Assembly: GCF_015832195.1 (NCBI RefSeq) | Contig: NC_052018.1 | Coordinates: 111,509,966-111,573,965 of the forward strand | DNA: 64,000 nt | Reading direction: 5' to 3' | From: Motacilla alba alba | Lineage: Eukaryota > Chordata > Aves > Passeriformes > Motacillidae | In this document: positions 48,264 through 61,465 of the stretch, piece by piece | Numbering within the stretch: the first letter of the stretch is position 1 | Layout: each line of letters begins with the position of its first letter | The notes under the pieces: generated by a model | The model's database searches: none | Seen by the model: only the letters and a program-made list of their open reading frames with translations | What the model was told of the DNA's origin: nothing | Program-made: the position numbers and the translations under genes

Positions 48264-51200
48264 CTGAAAAAAATCCAACAACCACAATTCACATTCCAGA
48301 AATGTCAGGGGTTTGGTTATAAACCATGACATAGGCAGCCAGTTAAGAAAAAAGGTTATCTTTTCTATTTGAACTCTTCAAGTTTTAGTCCATGGAACCT
48401 CATTTTGTTTAGGACAGGTTTTCAAGCTTTCCTTCACAAAACAACAGTTAGAAAGTATAGAACAAAAGCTCTGCTTTCCAGAAAACTCACTGAACCTCAG
48501 TATGAAAAAAAACCCAGACAAGCAAAAACCCCACACATGGTTGGAAATAAGATCATGAGCAAAAAGCACTACTGTTCTTTAACTCAGAGTTCAGCTCTGT
48601 GCCGTTTCCAGCCCCTCCCAGCCTTGCTCCTGGCCTGCCTTTCTCCTCACCATGCTGTGCATTCCTGACCTCCTCCTTGCCCCTAGAACTGGCATTTGTC
48701 AAATCCCACAGTAAGACATCCCAGGATGAGTTCAGCTGCCAATAGGAAAGCTTTTCTGCAGGCTGAGGTTCCTTAACCTGCTTACTTTAGCATGAGACCA
48801 GCTCCTGTGCCAGTGTACAGAAGGCAAGGGGGGAACTTCAACAGCACCAATAGAGGGGCCTCAACTGGTCTAGAACCACAACTGCACTTAGCTACAGCCC
48901 AGCAAATCCAAAGCCACCAGCATTCAGGTGTCCAGCAGAGTAATTACCCACCTAGAAGAATTTTTCCAATTTCTGCGGGGTGCAGAACCGAGCTCCTCTT
49001 TCAGACATGCCAGTGTAAATCAACAGCAGAGCCCATGACAGCAGCAATCTGTTCGGATCTACCTCAGAGTAATTGACAATAGCTTTTGGCACAGCTGACA
49101 AATTCAAGTGGGACAGGGTTTTAAAACCACAGCTGAAGTTCCTACTGCAAGTGTTGTTATGTGAACTTCTCAGTAATTACAACATCACCTCAGTAATTAC
49201 AACAACTTATATTTTAATTCAAGCTCATCTCAATTAAGTGGCAATTCTGTGGTAACATGATTAATACCCAACAATCAAGTCAATAGTTTCCTACTGGCCA
49301 CATAGCAAAGCCATGAGCTAAGCAGTGTTGGGTGAACTCTGAGCTTAGACAGAAGATTTTCAGGGCACTGAGAACCTGATCCATTTCTCCCAGAAATCTT
49401 CAATCTATTCTTTTAGAACCCTGACCCAGGGAAAGCACTGCAGGAGCCATAACCAAGTTCAGTAGGTGGCTCTTCCCTGGACAGAAGTGACAGCACAACC
49501 CCAAGAAATTCTCAGAGCAAGAGAAATCAGTGGGGATGTTCAGCGGGCTTCCAAGTGGTACCAAAGATTCCTAAGTAACACCAATACAAAAATGACAGAA
49601 ATTCACAGGGCACTTCAGAGTTGGGATGATTCAGGCAAATTCCAGTTTGAGGAATTAAGATTGTACTGATTCCAAATCAGCACTAATTAAATGTGTTTCG
49701 TCCTGGTCTGAAGCGTGGTAGAGCCTCACAGCACCACTAACCAGCTGCATGTTTGAGTGTCGGGTGATATAATCAATCTACCCCATTTTTAGACTGTCAC
49801 AAGATTAAAAAGCATTGTATTAATGAAGAAATTTTCACTTAAAAGGAGCAGTGGTGACAGCACAGAGGGGAATGTTTGTGTGTGGTCTTCTCATCAAGGT
49901 TTCCTCGACATTTAAAACAAGGCAAGCCTTAAAATTAAAAGAGCAAAGAGGGAAGGACAGGGGAGCTTCAACACTGAAGTGTTCCAAATAAAAGGACAAA
50001 ATGGAAAATGGTGCCAAAAGGAGTACATGAAATTAAACAGTGAACTTTTATAGACAATCTATAAGAGAAACTATATGACGATGTACAGAATAATTAGTTC
50101 CAAAGTTAATTCATATGCTTATACAGCACTAAAATATAAAGTGGCTATTCCTGAGGGTTTTCCATTTTTGTTAACTTTTTAACTAAGGACAGAAATTTTA
50201 AAGGCACATTAAAATTATCATCTATCACTAAATTACATATTATACAAATGTAAATGTGATCACACCACACTTACATTCTTATAACAATAAACTATTCTGT
50301 TTTCTTCCCCCTGACATTTACAAAATTCATTTGGAGGAGTAGGATATACCTTACAGAGATTAGTGATAAATCATGTATTTTTAATGAATATCAATAGGAG
50401 AAACCCCAGGACATAACCCACCATCTAATTTGATTAAACTGTGCTTAAGGCAACACCACCTCTCTGGCTGGGGAATAGCACTATAATGACTTTGTGAGCA
50501 TTATTGCAGGCTGTTTTAATGATTTAATGAACTGACTCTATATTTAGTTCAATAGCCTTAAAATGATTAGTGTTTAAGAAAAATTAGCTCACTTTGATCT
50601 GATTCTATTTGATAGTAAGTTTAAATAACCTAACCCTTCAAAACACAGTGGAAAAAAATTCCTAGAATCACAGCCAGCTAACTGCTAGAAAATATTATGG
50701 CAATCATTAATAACAGTTCATTTATGTTTAGCTACAGCATATGGAATGACACACTCATCCCCCAAGATGGGACACAGCAGTATATATTAAGTTGTATTAT
50801 ATTATTTTTGCTGGTTTTTTTAATGTGAAAAATAAACCAAGGAAAAAAAATTCCCTCCTGTATGCTCATCTAATGCAAATTCCTTCATCAAGAGTACCGC
50901 TTAAGAATTTTAGATTGTGGGTCCAAAGTATGGTTCTGAGTCATCTAGAGACTGGAAAACGGTGTTGGGATTCTGGAGGCACAAGCCACGCTTGATGGCA
51001 TTAGTCAGTGCTGGCAATTGACTTGAAGTGTTCAAGCCATCAATGCAACACAGTCAGGCTGCTGAGAAAGGGAAACAAAAATATGCCATAGTGCTAAAAA
51101 TAACACTTCCAATAGGAAGTTTACAAAATATGGAATTAAATTGGAGCTGAGTTTCTGAAAGGCTGAAGGCAGAAACATCCACTCTACAGGGTTATCTTTG

Positions 51201-54200
51201 CACTTACCTGTGCAGACACTGCAATCCTTTTGTGCTCCCAACCATCCCAGCCGCATCACATCAGCCCACTCCCTACACCAAACTGCCAGAAGCAACTCCA
51301 CAAAGGCCCAAAATTATAACCCACTGTGCAAATCCTAAAGCAGGCACCCAATTCAATGAAGAATCAAATCTAGAAGTGAATTTTTTTCCAAGAAACAGCC
51401 CTAGCAAGGAGATCTTTTGCAGGTTGTAACAAACACCAAAGGGGCAGTGCCAGGTGTAAGCTAAAACTAGAGACTAGTGCAAGATACCCTCAGACCTCAT
51501 GCCACGTTTTTCCACTTTCCTCTTCTAACACTATAATCTTGAACTGGTCCTTGGGTTTTTAGCCTTAAGCAGTTCACCTACCCTTTTAAGTGAGCTCCAA
51601 ACTGACAGGCAGCAAACACCTTCCTCTCCCCAGCAAAGAGGTGCAAATGAATTTGTTGCCAATCCACCCACTGTAGGAGCCAGCAAGTTGCAACAGAAAT
51701 CCAGGAGCTGATCCCATCACCCCAATGAACGTTTTTCCCATGTCCCTTCACAGCTTGCCTGGTCGTGTCCCTTGCAAAGTACAAGAGTTCGATTTGCTCA
51801 AGAAGCAACTTCTTGGTAGCATTTATCTACATTAAAAATGTTTGGGTACATCCAGAATGCTTATACTGCTTTTTCTGACAGTTATTCCTTTGTGTCTCCA
51901 GCCATCAATCAGGAACTACAGGCCAGGCTCTCCCTGAGGCTGGCTTTCCAAATTATTTCATATAATCTGTGTTCCTACAGTATTTTTTCCCACACCTCTG
52001 ATTTTTACTGTGTTGGTCACCCTTTAGGTTCAGTGAGTACTTTCCAGTGTTTATGCTTCCTGTAGAAAAGTCTGAGACCACCACTTTCGTTCTAGACTCA
52101 CAAGATTGGCAAATATCTTTATCACTAATAGAGCTGATTTCTAGCAAGATTTGGGTTTTTTATTCTGCCAACTCTTCCTCAAGCTGAGGACAACTTCTAT
52201 TTTCCATGAAATTCCAGCATTTCTAAGTTTTTATTATAATCTAATCTAGAACCTAATTTTTATTTTATTAGAATAAAATAATAAAGAACATTCTGTGGCA
52301 GTAACACTCCCAAGTTTTGAGTCTACCCACATGTTCCACTTTAATACAATTTACCATCAATAAATTATTGTGTTGAAGATAATAGTTATCATATATGGAA
52401 AGTGGTATCTTGGTAAGAGTACAATTACTCGAATTCTGCTTTGAGTTCCAACATGAAACATGTCAAATAGTTCAATAAGGCACACATTGTCCAAATGACA
52501 CACTCATATTACTAAAGCACTGACAAATTGAGTTAATTTTCCCTTTCCGTCAAAAGCCACAATCAGATTGACACAGTCCCATGGAACACTCCTATTTCAA
52601 CCAAACTGCATTTTCTAGCAGAAAACTGTTCCATTAAAAAAAAAAAAAACCAGCCAGCTCTAATGTGCCTGAAGTCTATGCAATTAAAAAAGTTTCTAAA
52701 TATAGCTTTAATCATGGCCGACCCCAATCTTCTCAGAAGTCCTTGCCCTCCAGGCCATCCCAAAGGGATGGGAACATCCAGTAACAAGCCAAAAGTCTCA
52801 TGACAGTGTATTGACCCCATTTGATATTTATCTCTAGCCATTTGTGAGAGCTTCCCATGAGCTTAATTAAGCTCATTCATTTCCACAAATTGTGGCATCC
52901 TAGAAAATATCAGACTTTCCTTTGATAGATGAGATTCAGATGAGGAAGTCTTATGGGAGGCAAGGTGTCTCTCAGGCTATTTGACAGAGCAGCTCACGAA
53001 ACAACTTATCTAATTCCTCCACAAGGTGGAAGTGGAATGCACGGAGCATTGTGCCCTGTCCAATGCAGACCCCAGCAAAGAGCCACTTGCTACAAACTGG
53101 GAAAAGTCCCCACATTGTGGAGAAACCGAACCCTTTAACTAGAGGCAGAATTGCAAAGCCACAAAACAATTTCTGTCCTTCGAGGCAGTGTTTAGAAGGA
53201 AAAACTCTTGCATCAAGAAGCAAAGATTTGAGGAGCAAACGGGGTGAGTGTTTCTGCACTTGGCACTCGGGTTTGGCTTTGAGTGTCATCCTTCTCTTTC
53301 CTACATTATATTTTCCCATTTGTGTTGTATTTGACTGCACTTAGGGAATTTCTTTTGTGTAACAAAGCCCATTTGAGGGGACAGTGTAACAGCCTTCCAC
53401 TGTGCAAAAGGCTGCTGCAAAAACTCACTGCTTATTCTACACAGAAAAGGCAAAATACCAGGCAAAGATAATCAAACATGATCAGAGGAAAGCAGGAAGA
53501 CTCACTCTTTATCATAATGGTCTTAAAGTGAAGCCAGACAAATTTCTGTCTTGAATAACAGGTAAAATTGATCCCACCTCAGGGCAAAATAATAAGCTAG
53601 CAAATCCCTCAGAGTTTCTTCAAGTTGGGATTTTTTTGTTGTTTGGTTGTGAGTTTTTTTAATTTAAGAAAATCCATGATAACTGCAGGCTGGAAAAAGT
53701 GTACCTTAGTCTCCTGTAAAAACCATTTCTTAATATCAAACCTAAGTAGAAAAAAATATTTCCCTAACGTAGAAAAACATTTTTTTTCAAAATGTTTTCA
53801 TTTATTTCACACTAAAACATTCAATCACAAGGTATAAGCTTAAACTTTGTTCATTACATACTTTTCTCCCACAAGTGTTTTCCTTTACAAAACTGCTCCA
53901 ATCCAGTATGTGGTCAGCTGAAGACCAGTGCTAATATAACAGTATTTTCCTTTCCTGAGTATATTTAAGCACTTTGTTTACTTTGGAATTTTGGTTCATA
54001 ATCCCTATGCTATCCTAATTGCTCCATTTACCTTTAACATATGTACACAAGGTCCACAGCAAGGAGTTCAGGCACTTCATGCAAAGGAAGAGCATTTGGT
54101 CACCACCACTCTGGTTGCATCATTCCTAATTTTTCCAGCTCATTTAACACCTTTTCTACTGTTTTATGCATACTGGGCACCAGTCTCATCTCAGCTGTGC

Positions 54201-57200
54201 TACCACCTTTGCACTACACGTAACCCGAAAAACACATTTTCATCTTGGAGTCCTTCAGTTCATCCAACATCTCAAAGAAAATCTTTTATCCACCCTTCAT
54301 ATCTGGATCATGAACTATCTTCTTACTGCAGCACACAGACAGATCTGCTTTCCCCAGTACATGGAAGTTCAGGATTTCCAGTGATTTTGTTCTGCTGGGG
54401 TTACAGTGAAATCAGTTTACCAAGTTGTGTCCCTGAAACAGGACATCACAACAGTGCCACCAAAACCAAAATGACACCCATGTGAAGTCTCTTTCCCTAA
54501 AGGAGTTAAAAAGTCATTTGTAGCCAAAACAATCTTTTTTTCTTTAATTTTTCCTCTTTCTGGACATAACTTACCTGGCAAAGTGTCATGCATGTAAAGC
54601 ATACTGGCTTTATACTTGGCTTTTTTATTATTTGACTTAGACAAACTCCAAGTGGCAAGATAATACATTTCATGCAGATGAAGGTACTTGAGGAAGCTGC
54701 CTAAAAATAGTAATGTTTAATGTATGTGGTGGCTAAAAATAGTCACAGAGTCAGCAGGTATTGAACAGCTACAGAAAAATCTCAGCCATAAGGATCTATT
54801 TACACAGATACTTCTGTCCCAAGAATATTTTAAAAAACCCCAAAACAATCACCACACAAAACACATCTGGTTGGAGGGTTTTGTTTTGGTTTTTTTTTTC
54901 CCTAGCTACTAATATATCAAGACACAACATGGGTGCAACAGATAAAACCACAACTCAAGGGGAGGGTGTGAGAAATAGAGCAAGAGAAGCAAATTTGCTG
55001 CTCCATATCTTGGCCCTATACCTACAAAAATAAATGGCTCACCTCAGGTCAGCAAAGCTTCCACTATTAAGTAGTTCCAGCTGGTAGGGATTTCCCAATT
55101 CCCCACTTACAGGAGCCTCTCAAATTACTTGTTCAAATTCACGCAGATCTGGGATTCCAGATACAGATTTCAGAGCAGCAACCAAAACAATATTGTACCA
55201 TAATACCAAAAAATCCTAACTTGAGCTGTAAGTGAAATTCCAACAGCAATACCTCCAGAAAACTACATGCTTCCCATATGAAGCTTTCAGGTACGAGATG
55301 CACACAAAGCCTAGTCAAAATCTGAAGAAAAGTGAGAGCCAACCTGATTCTGTCAACACTGACCTATTTTGTTCAGGTCTAACAGCTCAAAAAGCTACAA
55401 ATTTGGTGAAACCTGGATTGTAAAACCGTAACACTCCTCAATTACTTTTCGTTGTCCAGACAGGCAAACCTGTCATTTGACAACACATCATGATCCAAGA
55501 TAGTAAACTTTATCACTCAGGGGTCATGAGAAAATGGCCACAGGTACAGCTTGCTAACCTTCCCTAGGTAATTTTTCACAGTTATCATCCAAAAAGCGTA
55601 AAAGCGTAAAAGCCACGTTATCTTGGAGCTGCATTTATTGTAACATGGGTGAGATTCCCTATAAAACCCCTTACTAAGTAACTGTTGTGTGTTCTTCAAT
55701 AGAGTCAAATCAGTAAAACATCTTCTTGACAGCGTGTCAGGAACAAGACACCTCTCCTCCCAGAGACCAACACATCACTTATCATTCTGCTCCGACTTAC
55801 CTTTGCTTCCCATCCAGCCCTAGCTCCAAAAGCACTTCCCTGCCTGGTTTCTTAATACAATATTTGAAGACAAAGCTAAGCCAAGAGTCCCAGAATTTGG
55901 TTTACATTTTCCCAAGAATCCACTGGAGTTTTGCTCTTACCTGTAAGTGACACTTGATGACAAAATTTTCACTTATGTTTATCTTCTGAAATCGATTGAG
56001 CAGCTTCTGTGGGGGAGTTTGAAAAACAAATCAATTAATTTCCCAATTCTCCTAATAAAGTGTTGTCTTCATTAAGTTTTGCACTACATTCATTGCAGGG
56101 ACAAACTCAAAGACTGGTTTCAGGGCTATCTGGATTACCTTCTCAAGGGTTTTGTTTTTTTCCATCCCCTTTAGATGAAATCAAAGTCTACAGTACAATG
56201 GTTTCAAATGAAGGATGTCCAGCAGCCCACGTGGAAATTCACAGCCAAATTAACATGCAAATCTTGATGCTTTTGATACCAAATTTAAACTCTCTACAGA
56301 ATTAAGTTCTAATTCAGTATTGAAACCTCTCATGCTGATTCTTACTTAAACTGAAGTCCGTTGTACAGCTGAGAAAAGTTAACTCTTGTATTCCAAAGAG
56401 GTATTAAGAGGTAATAGGAACCAGGCATCTGATGCTTCTTTTGGAAGCATTTAAAAGCTGAAAAGAGCCTTAACCAGTTCATCACTGGCTGGAGTTAGAA
56501 CAGGAAAGTGTTGGAGTGGTGTGCATTCAGACTCTTCTAGAACTGGACAGACACAGAACTCATCAATATTATTAAAGGAATCACAATTGTGTCCCTCATG
56601 GATCAGTGAGAGCAGTGTTAACACGGGGAACAGTTGTCATCCTGCCACAGCCTCACTCTGCAGTCACTTAAAGAGTGAGCGGTCATGTGCAACACCAAGT
56701 TCTCACAAATCCATTTTTTTAAACTAGAGTTGGGCAGGCCTGGCCTCTAACTGAACCATTTTAGTGGGTCAGGCCAGTGCACTAGAAAGTCCTTTGATTA
56801 TTTATTTCATGTCCACCCAAGCTGGTTCCTCTCGGGAATTTCAATCCCTGCATTTATGGAAGACCTCGTGGCTGTTACACCCTCCTTAGTGCTGTGAACT
56901 AGCAGAACTTTTAGTTAATGTTCAGGCTCCTGATCACCAGTTTTCTGCTGGGGTTTTGTTTGGTTGGATTTCTCTTCCCCTGCAATTTGAGGAATGTTAG
57001 GAAGAAGATAAATACTTCGTTGGGTAGTAGTAGTACAATCAAAATAACTCTGATTGCTTGAATTGATCATTGCTAGCAGAACTACAGGATTTAGAACTTA
57101 CTCCGTGCTATTCCACAAGTGATTATTCCAGGCTCTTTGTATGGCCCTTTACCCTCATAGCTTGGGGCCTTCTTCACCTCCTTACAACCACCACAAGCTC

Positions 57201-60200
57201 ATTCCCTCCTCTGCATTTTGGAATCGGGTCTGACTTGCAATTGCAAATCTTTTGTTTGAGAATACTATCCTTTATTCTCACAAACACATTTTTGGGGTAG
57301 CCTACAAGTAATCCATCACCTGATTTCTACTTCATGGCACGTGAAGATCATTTATAGTCATTTCGGGGTTTTTAATAGCTACATATCTTACACTCCCTCA
57401 CACCTGCACAAACATACTAATAAGCAAAAGCACAGCATTTTGTCTTCCAAAAGGACACTAATAATAGATTGCTAATAAAAAAAATCATAGTAATAACATA
57501 TCATTTATCTTAGGAGACCTAGTAACTCGCAGTGGAGTAAAAGCATGCCCAAAGCACACACCTGGGCATTACGAGAGCCAAAGCAGAGTGGCAATCTGCA
57601 TTTCTAAATCCTGCTGTAGTCAACCCCCAGGAGCTGCACTTGGTGCAAAGTAGTACAAAACAGGGTGAAACAGAAGAGTTACACACACAGAGCAATCCTA
57701 GAACTGGTCACAGTACACATAGGAGAAGAATCTCTTTGCAGGCACAATCCCAAAAACATATATTCAGTCACTTAATCAAGGAGCAGATTGACCATCTTGC
57801 CAGTTTTCTGTTCACCTTTTAACTGCACAGTTTTGCAGAGCGGATTAATTGAAATTTTTTGCTCACTTTTTATTTTTGAGTTGATGATGAGTCCAGATAA
57901 CACTTGGATTTCTTCCTTACACCTACAACTGCTTTTCTGTCAGAGATTTGTTCTGTACCTCCAGCTCACTTCAACTTAATCTTTTCCAAATACCCGGGTC
58001 TCTGCGAGAGGATGTCTATCTACATGAGCAGTTTAAAGCGTAACAAACTCGAGTATTTGGTGCAGTTAACTCCAAATTAACCTCCCACCCTGGCTAAGCA
58101 GAGATACGAGGAGCTCAGAATCAAGTGCTTGGGGCCAGTGTTTTTCTTCCATTGCCAGGAGAAAACTGTCAGTGTCAACACTGCCCGCTCCTGTGCAGCT
58201 CAGTGATTGCTTCTAAACCTGAGCCAGGGCTATCTGGCAGTGCCTTGCACCCACTTCCCTCCAGTACAAATGACTGCAGGAGGTGAAGGTAGCACAGAAA
58301 GATCATTGAAATTTTCTGTTTGTTTAAAACCAAACTATTTTGTGGCCCTCTCTTCAGAGACATACTTTTAACTTCCTTGTTGTGCTGGTGTTTTCTGATT
58401 ATACCTCTTAGCATGAAAAGCATCTTTATCCCAATCCTAACACTCCACTACACGTAACTTAGATGCTGAGGTGTGAAAGACAGAATCTTGGTGGAAAAGC
58501 AGCATCTTTTTTAAATACAGCGACTAAAATATTCTATAAACTTCGGGCAGAAATAATTTTTATTTGTATTAGCTAGATAAACTGAATTACAAAGAAAATT
58601 ATTCCTTAGGCAAGAGGGGGAAAAAGATATCTTCAGATGTGACTTTTTTGATGCAGGTCATATATTAGCTTTCTGCTAGTTGATCTAGAATATTAAAGGT
58701 ACAGCATATTAATTGCCATTTATATGAAGATTCTACCTAATAAGGATCATAACACTAGAGTAAATAAAACCACAAGAAATACCAAAGAGCAGAGTAAAAT
58801 TTGGTTACAAACAGGAATTATCAGTACCAGTTTGAACCTGTTTATTAACAGGTTTAATCCATAAATGCTCAGGCAAACTTAGAAGTAAATATCTTTGATA
58901 ACATCTCTGAACACAGAAGCTTAAAACCAAAACCATTCTCTATTTGCACAGCCAGTCCTGGATTTGCTTTTGTTTCCATGAGCAAGGGCTACCCAGGGCA
59001 TCAGTAACTTCTCAGATTCCAGAGCTACTTCCAGATAGGTTATACATTAGGATTTGCCCTTTTAAGAGATTTTTAGAAGAATACACAATTTGTTCAACTC
59101 TTACTTGGCAACTCTAGGCATGCCGGAACACAGATATAGAGAATTATCCTCTGAGAGTTAAATGACAGTGGGAGGGGAAATGTATTTCTGGATACAGACA
59201 GTGCATGTGTAACTGCAGTGGGCATTTTCATCAATTAACAAAAGCTTTGGGTAAACCTTAGGTGAAATAGATAAAACCTCTCTCCAGAAAGTAAGGGATT
59301 AAATTAGTCTGCAAATCACTTCTGATATTTAATATTCCATCTGTTATATTTGCTTTGGCTAAAGACTTTCAGCTTGAGCAATTTCTACTCTTCCTAAATG
59401 ACAGGTCTAACTATACACTTATTTTAGGACTTATTTTTCATTCGTCTGAAAAAGCAAGAATGCCCCCTTTTGACAATTCCTCATATTTCCCCTATGAGGC
59501 CAGGAGAGGGAGTAGTAGCTTGTATTTTTCCCCAGGAAAATCAACGCTCTGGACACCAAGTATTGCATTCAGTTCCCTGCAGACAACGATCCGTTGTCTT
59601 TGTTCATTATTTTTTATCAAGATCACGAAGAGATTTTTTTTGGGGGGTGGATGGGGCAGACAAAATTCAGTTTGAGAGAAGAACACCTGCGAGAAGGAAG
59701 TTTCAGATGAGACCTACACACTGTAAAAGCTAAATCTCTTACACTTTGATGGATGGAAAGCTCTGCAGGTGTCTGCACAGGTTAATCTGTGCAAGCTCTG
59801 TGCTCGCTTGCCCTGCTGAAGGTACAGCACAAATCCAGATCACCTGCAGTCATGTAACTGAGCAGAAGCTGGCCAAAACATGATATTAAGGTCAATTAAA
59901 AATAGACCCTGCTATTCTTCTGCCTCTAGTTGTACAAATTCTAATAAAAAAACCCCACAAAATACATATTTCTCTAGATTCCCGCCCAAAATCTCAAGGC
60001 TTTTGTACTGATGCTGACAGAAAGCAGAAAGTGTTTGAAAGCACTTTTGCTTCGAGTTCGTCTGCAATGAAACCTGAAACATGAATTGAAATTCTTCCAA
60101 GATCCTGAAAAACTCACCACCTGATCTTAAACGATTTAAATTCCAGTGTTGGGAAGTCAGTCTGAGCTCTCTAGACAGACAGTGGCAAATGACGTGGTCT

Positions 60201-61465
60201 TCCAAAAGATGACTCAGAGGAGGAAGAAAAAAACCTCAAAAAACAAAACTTACTTGTGTATTTTCCAGCTCTACCAGAGGACTGTTATTTCGGCCTGAAA
60301 AACAAAAGAGAAAAAGTCCACAAATGAAATCATACAATGTATCAAGCAAGGCATTTCCAAGAGAAGCAAGTAACACGGTGGAAGGCACCAGGCAGATCCC
60401 AGTTTCGGGTTTCCCTCGGCCACATCCCAGGCAGCAGAACTGGAAGCAGCACAGCTGCACTGCCTTGCACCAGAGACTGTCCCCCCTGACCTCAGGGACT
60501 GTCTGAGGGACTGACAGGCTTAGAGAGAGAGAGAGATCAGACACCTGCAGAGAGCAGTGCCAGCCTCAACCTCTCACCGAGAGTCAGCACTGACTTCAGG
60601 GTGCTGCAGTAGCAGTCTTGGGTGATATCAGATTTTTTTGTTGTTGTTGTTCATCCCTGCACCTGTGTGATCCTGGAAAACAGAGCTGAGCACACTCTTC
60701 TTGATCCTCCCTCCAAACAATAACCATGAACTGGAACTGCAGACTGTTTCTCTCAGAGACAGATGCTCTTATGGTATTTAATTAACGATACACAACAGCC
60801 CTGACAACTGCAAGATGTCTTATCCAGCTGAAAAAGCACAAGACTTAAGCCAGCAGCATGGAGCGACATGGGGAGAAATCTCAGGTCAAATCTGGGAGAA
60901 AAATTTTTACCTGACCCAATAAGAAGTTAAAAAAAATTAAAACTAAGTTAACTTACAGCTGTCGAAGCTAGAATACCAAAAATCCCGCTGTACTCCTGAA
61001 AAACAGAAGTGCCTCTCTCTCATGAAAGAATGAATCTTTCTGCATCAGTGAAAAACAATTTGACTGATTTCAAACTCCAGGTTTCACACCAGTGGTGAAG
61101 TTTCCTCTAACAGCACTGATCTGTGTTTAAAATGCTTACTGGGGTCACTGTGGCTTGTTCTAGCTACCATATTTTCCAATATTTCCATATTGCATGGATA
61201 TTTAGCCACACATCTCCCATTAAAGCTAAATCATCCCAAATAAAAGAATCCTTGTGTGTCTAACTACCCCTGCAGCTCCTTGAGAAGTTTTAAGAAACTC
61301 CATTCGTGTTATATTCTCTCTCTGGTGAAGTAGTGGAGACAGGAATCATCACTCTCAAGCAATAGTGCTTACAAGCTAAGTTTGGCATTGGATCAGTGCC
61401 ATTTGCCAGTGGCAGGGGCCTTACCCATGTAAAAATTAGAGTTTTCACAGAAGTGCTGGAGGTGG
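48039..61465 (-). CDS. Unidentified multi-exon protein gene (3' part, exons joined)
   Basis: Thirteen short exons read right to left: 61425-61465, 60957-60995, 60254-60294, 55941-56006, 55043-55080, 54575-54696, 53889-53917, 53506-53545, 52998-53096, 51208-51282, 48786-48804, 48438-48489 and 48039-48263. Each is bounded by an AG acceptor and a GT donor, and the reading phase agrees at every junction with no in-frame stop before the final TAA. The core (61.4-53.5 kb) is best supported. The product seems soluble and alpha-helical, rich in Leu, Phe, Lys, His and Cys, with no signal peptide or zinc-finger pattern in the visible part. I do not recognise the family. The 5' end is missing: a possible earlier exon lies at 61647-61735 and the rest is probably beyond the right edge. 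The last three exons are least certain. Confidence 0.65.
48438..48489 (-). CDS. Possible minus-strand gene exon, 52 nt, or alternative C-terminus
   Basis: Acceptor ttcatactgaggttcag after a T8 run; the donor TTTT|gtgaag is modest. In phase 2 it reads EFSGKQSFCSILSNCCF and ends on a codon boundary. Without splicing at the donor, the frame continues 19 codons to a TGA at 48378-48380, so this could be an alternative last exon. Confidence 0.4.
48786..48804 (-). CDS. Possible minus-strand gene microexon, 19 nt
   Basis: Very good pyrimidine-rich acceptor (cttctgtacactggcacag) and donor TAAA|gtaagc. In phase 1 it reads AGLML and leaves two bases. Short exons are easy to find by chance, so confidence rests on the splice sites and the phase match. 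Confidence 0.4.
49170..49205 (+). repeat. 20-bp tandem direct repeat (about 1.8 copies)
   Basis: TCAGTAATTACAACA occurs at 49170 and again at 49190, period 20. It lies in an intron of the minus-strand gene. Confidence 0.85.
51208..51282 (-). CDS. Minus-strand gene exon, 75 nt
   Basis: Acceptor ggagttgcttctggcag and consensus donor ACAG|gtaagt. In phase 1 it reads WCREWADVMRLGWLGAQKD then CSVCT, with one trailing G. The phase agrees with the exon before it. Confidence 0.55.
52998..53096 (-). CDS. Minus-strand gene exon, 99 nt
   Basis: Acceptor ggggacttttcccag, donor TTTC|gtgagc. In phase 1 it reads CSKWLFAGVCIGQGTMLRAF then HFHLVEELDKLF, with one trailing base. If the donor is not used the frame continues for eight codons (RELLCQIA) to a TGA, so an alternative C-terminus is possible here. 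Confidence 0.55.
53506..53545 (-). CDS. Minus-strand gene exon, 40 nt
   Basis: Acceptor cctgttattcaagacag, donor AAGA|gtgagt. Only the frame starting on the first base is open: KFVWLHFKTIMIK plus one base. The other two frames contain stops. Confidence 0.65.
53889..53917 (-). CDS. Minus-strand gene microexon, 29 nt
   Basis: Acceptor tagcactggtcttcag, donor TTTT|gtaaag. In phase 1 it reads DHILDWSSF and ends on a codon boundary; the split codon before it gives Ala. Its size and phases are exactly what is needed to join the exons at 54575 and 53506. Confidence 0.65.
54575..54696 (-). CDS. Minus-strand gene exon, 122 nt
   Basis: The longest internal exon. Acceptor ctatttttaggcag, donor CCAG|gtaagt. 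The frame reads FLKYLHLHEMYYLATWS, then a lysine/asparagine-rich turn (SKSNNKKAKYK) and ASMLYMHDTLP, with one leading and one trailing base. The aromatic, His-rich helix and polar turn look like real protein. An acceptor three bases upstream in the sequence order (tttttag) would break the phase. Confidence 0.8.
55043..55080 (-). CDS. Minus-strand gene exon, 38 nt
   Basis: Acceptor aaatccctaccag (short pyrimidine tract) and donor TGAG|gtgagc. It reads LELLNSGSFADL and leaves two bases (AG) that make Ser with the first base of the next exon. Confidence 0.65.
55592..55612 (+). repeat. AAAAGCGT tandem repeat
   Basis: About two and a half copies of an 8-bp unit in an intron, notable for two CpGs in CpG-poor DNA. 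Confidence 0.8.
55941..56006 (-). CDS. Minus-strand gene exon, 66 nt
   Basis: Strong acceptor (ttcaaactcccccacag) and donor ACAG|gtaaga. It is 22 codons long and starts and ends on codon boundaries: KLLNRFQKINISENF then VIKCHLQ. Helix-prone and lysine-rich. This is one of the best-supported exons of the gene. Confidence 0.8.
56007..60253 (-). other. Intron of the minus-strand gene, about 4.2 kb
   Basis: The longest recognised intron. It is AT-rich with no named repeat. A good acceptor-like site near 58265 (minus) precedes a short open stretch but has no donor that would keep phase, so it is not counted as an exon. Confidence 0.55.
60254..60294 (-). CDS. Minus-strand gene exon, 41 nt
   Basis: Excellent acceptor (tctcttttgtttttcag) and a near-consensus donor CAA|gtaagt. 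In phase 1 it reads RNNSPLVELENTQ and ends on a codon boundary. One of the other two frames hits a stop (TAG) within the exon. Confidence 0.7.
60957..60995 (-). CDS. Minus-strand gene exon, 39 nt
   Basis: Excellent acceptor (cttctgtttttcag) and donor GCT|gtaagt. In phase 1 it reads VQRDFWYSSFDS, with two leading bases and one trailing base that makes Cys with the next exon. The frame starting on base 1 is also open, but only phase 1 chains on both sides. Confidence 0.7.
61425..61465 (-). CDS. Minus-strand gene exon, 41 nt
   Basis: Acceptor gtttagttgcag, donor ATGG|gtaagg. In the chained frame it reads HLQHFCENSNFYM, with one leading base and one trailing base (phase 2 in, phase 1 out). An alternative acceptor ten bases further in (start 61455) would remove HLQ and give phase 0. 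The trailing G joins the next exon as Gly. Confidence 0.6.

Noticed and set aside
53991..54485. 164-codon open frame on the plus strand
   Set aside because: It lies in an intron of the minus-strand gene, with no family resemblance, promoter or splice support.
58175..58300. Good acceptor on the minus strand (caccttcacctcctgcag) with an open stretch in the 4.2-kb intron
   Set aside because: No donor keeps the phase between the neighbouring exons, which already join cleanly without it.
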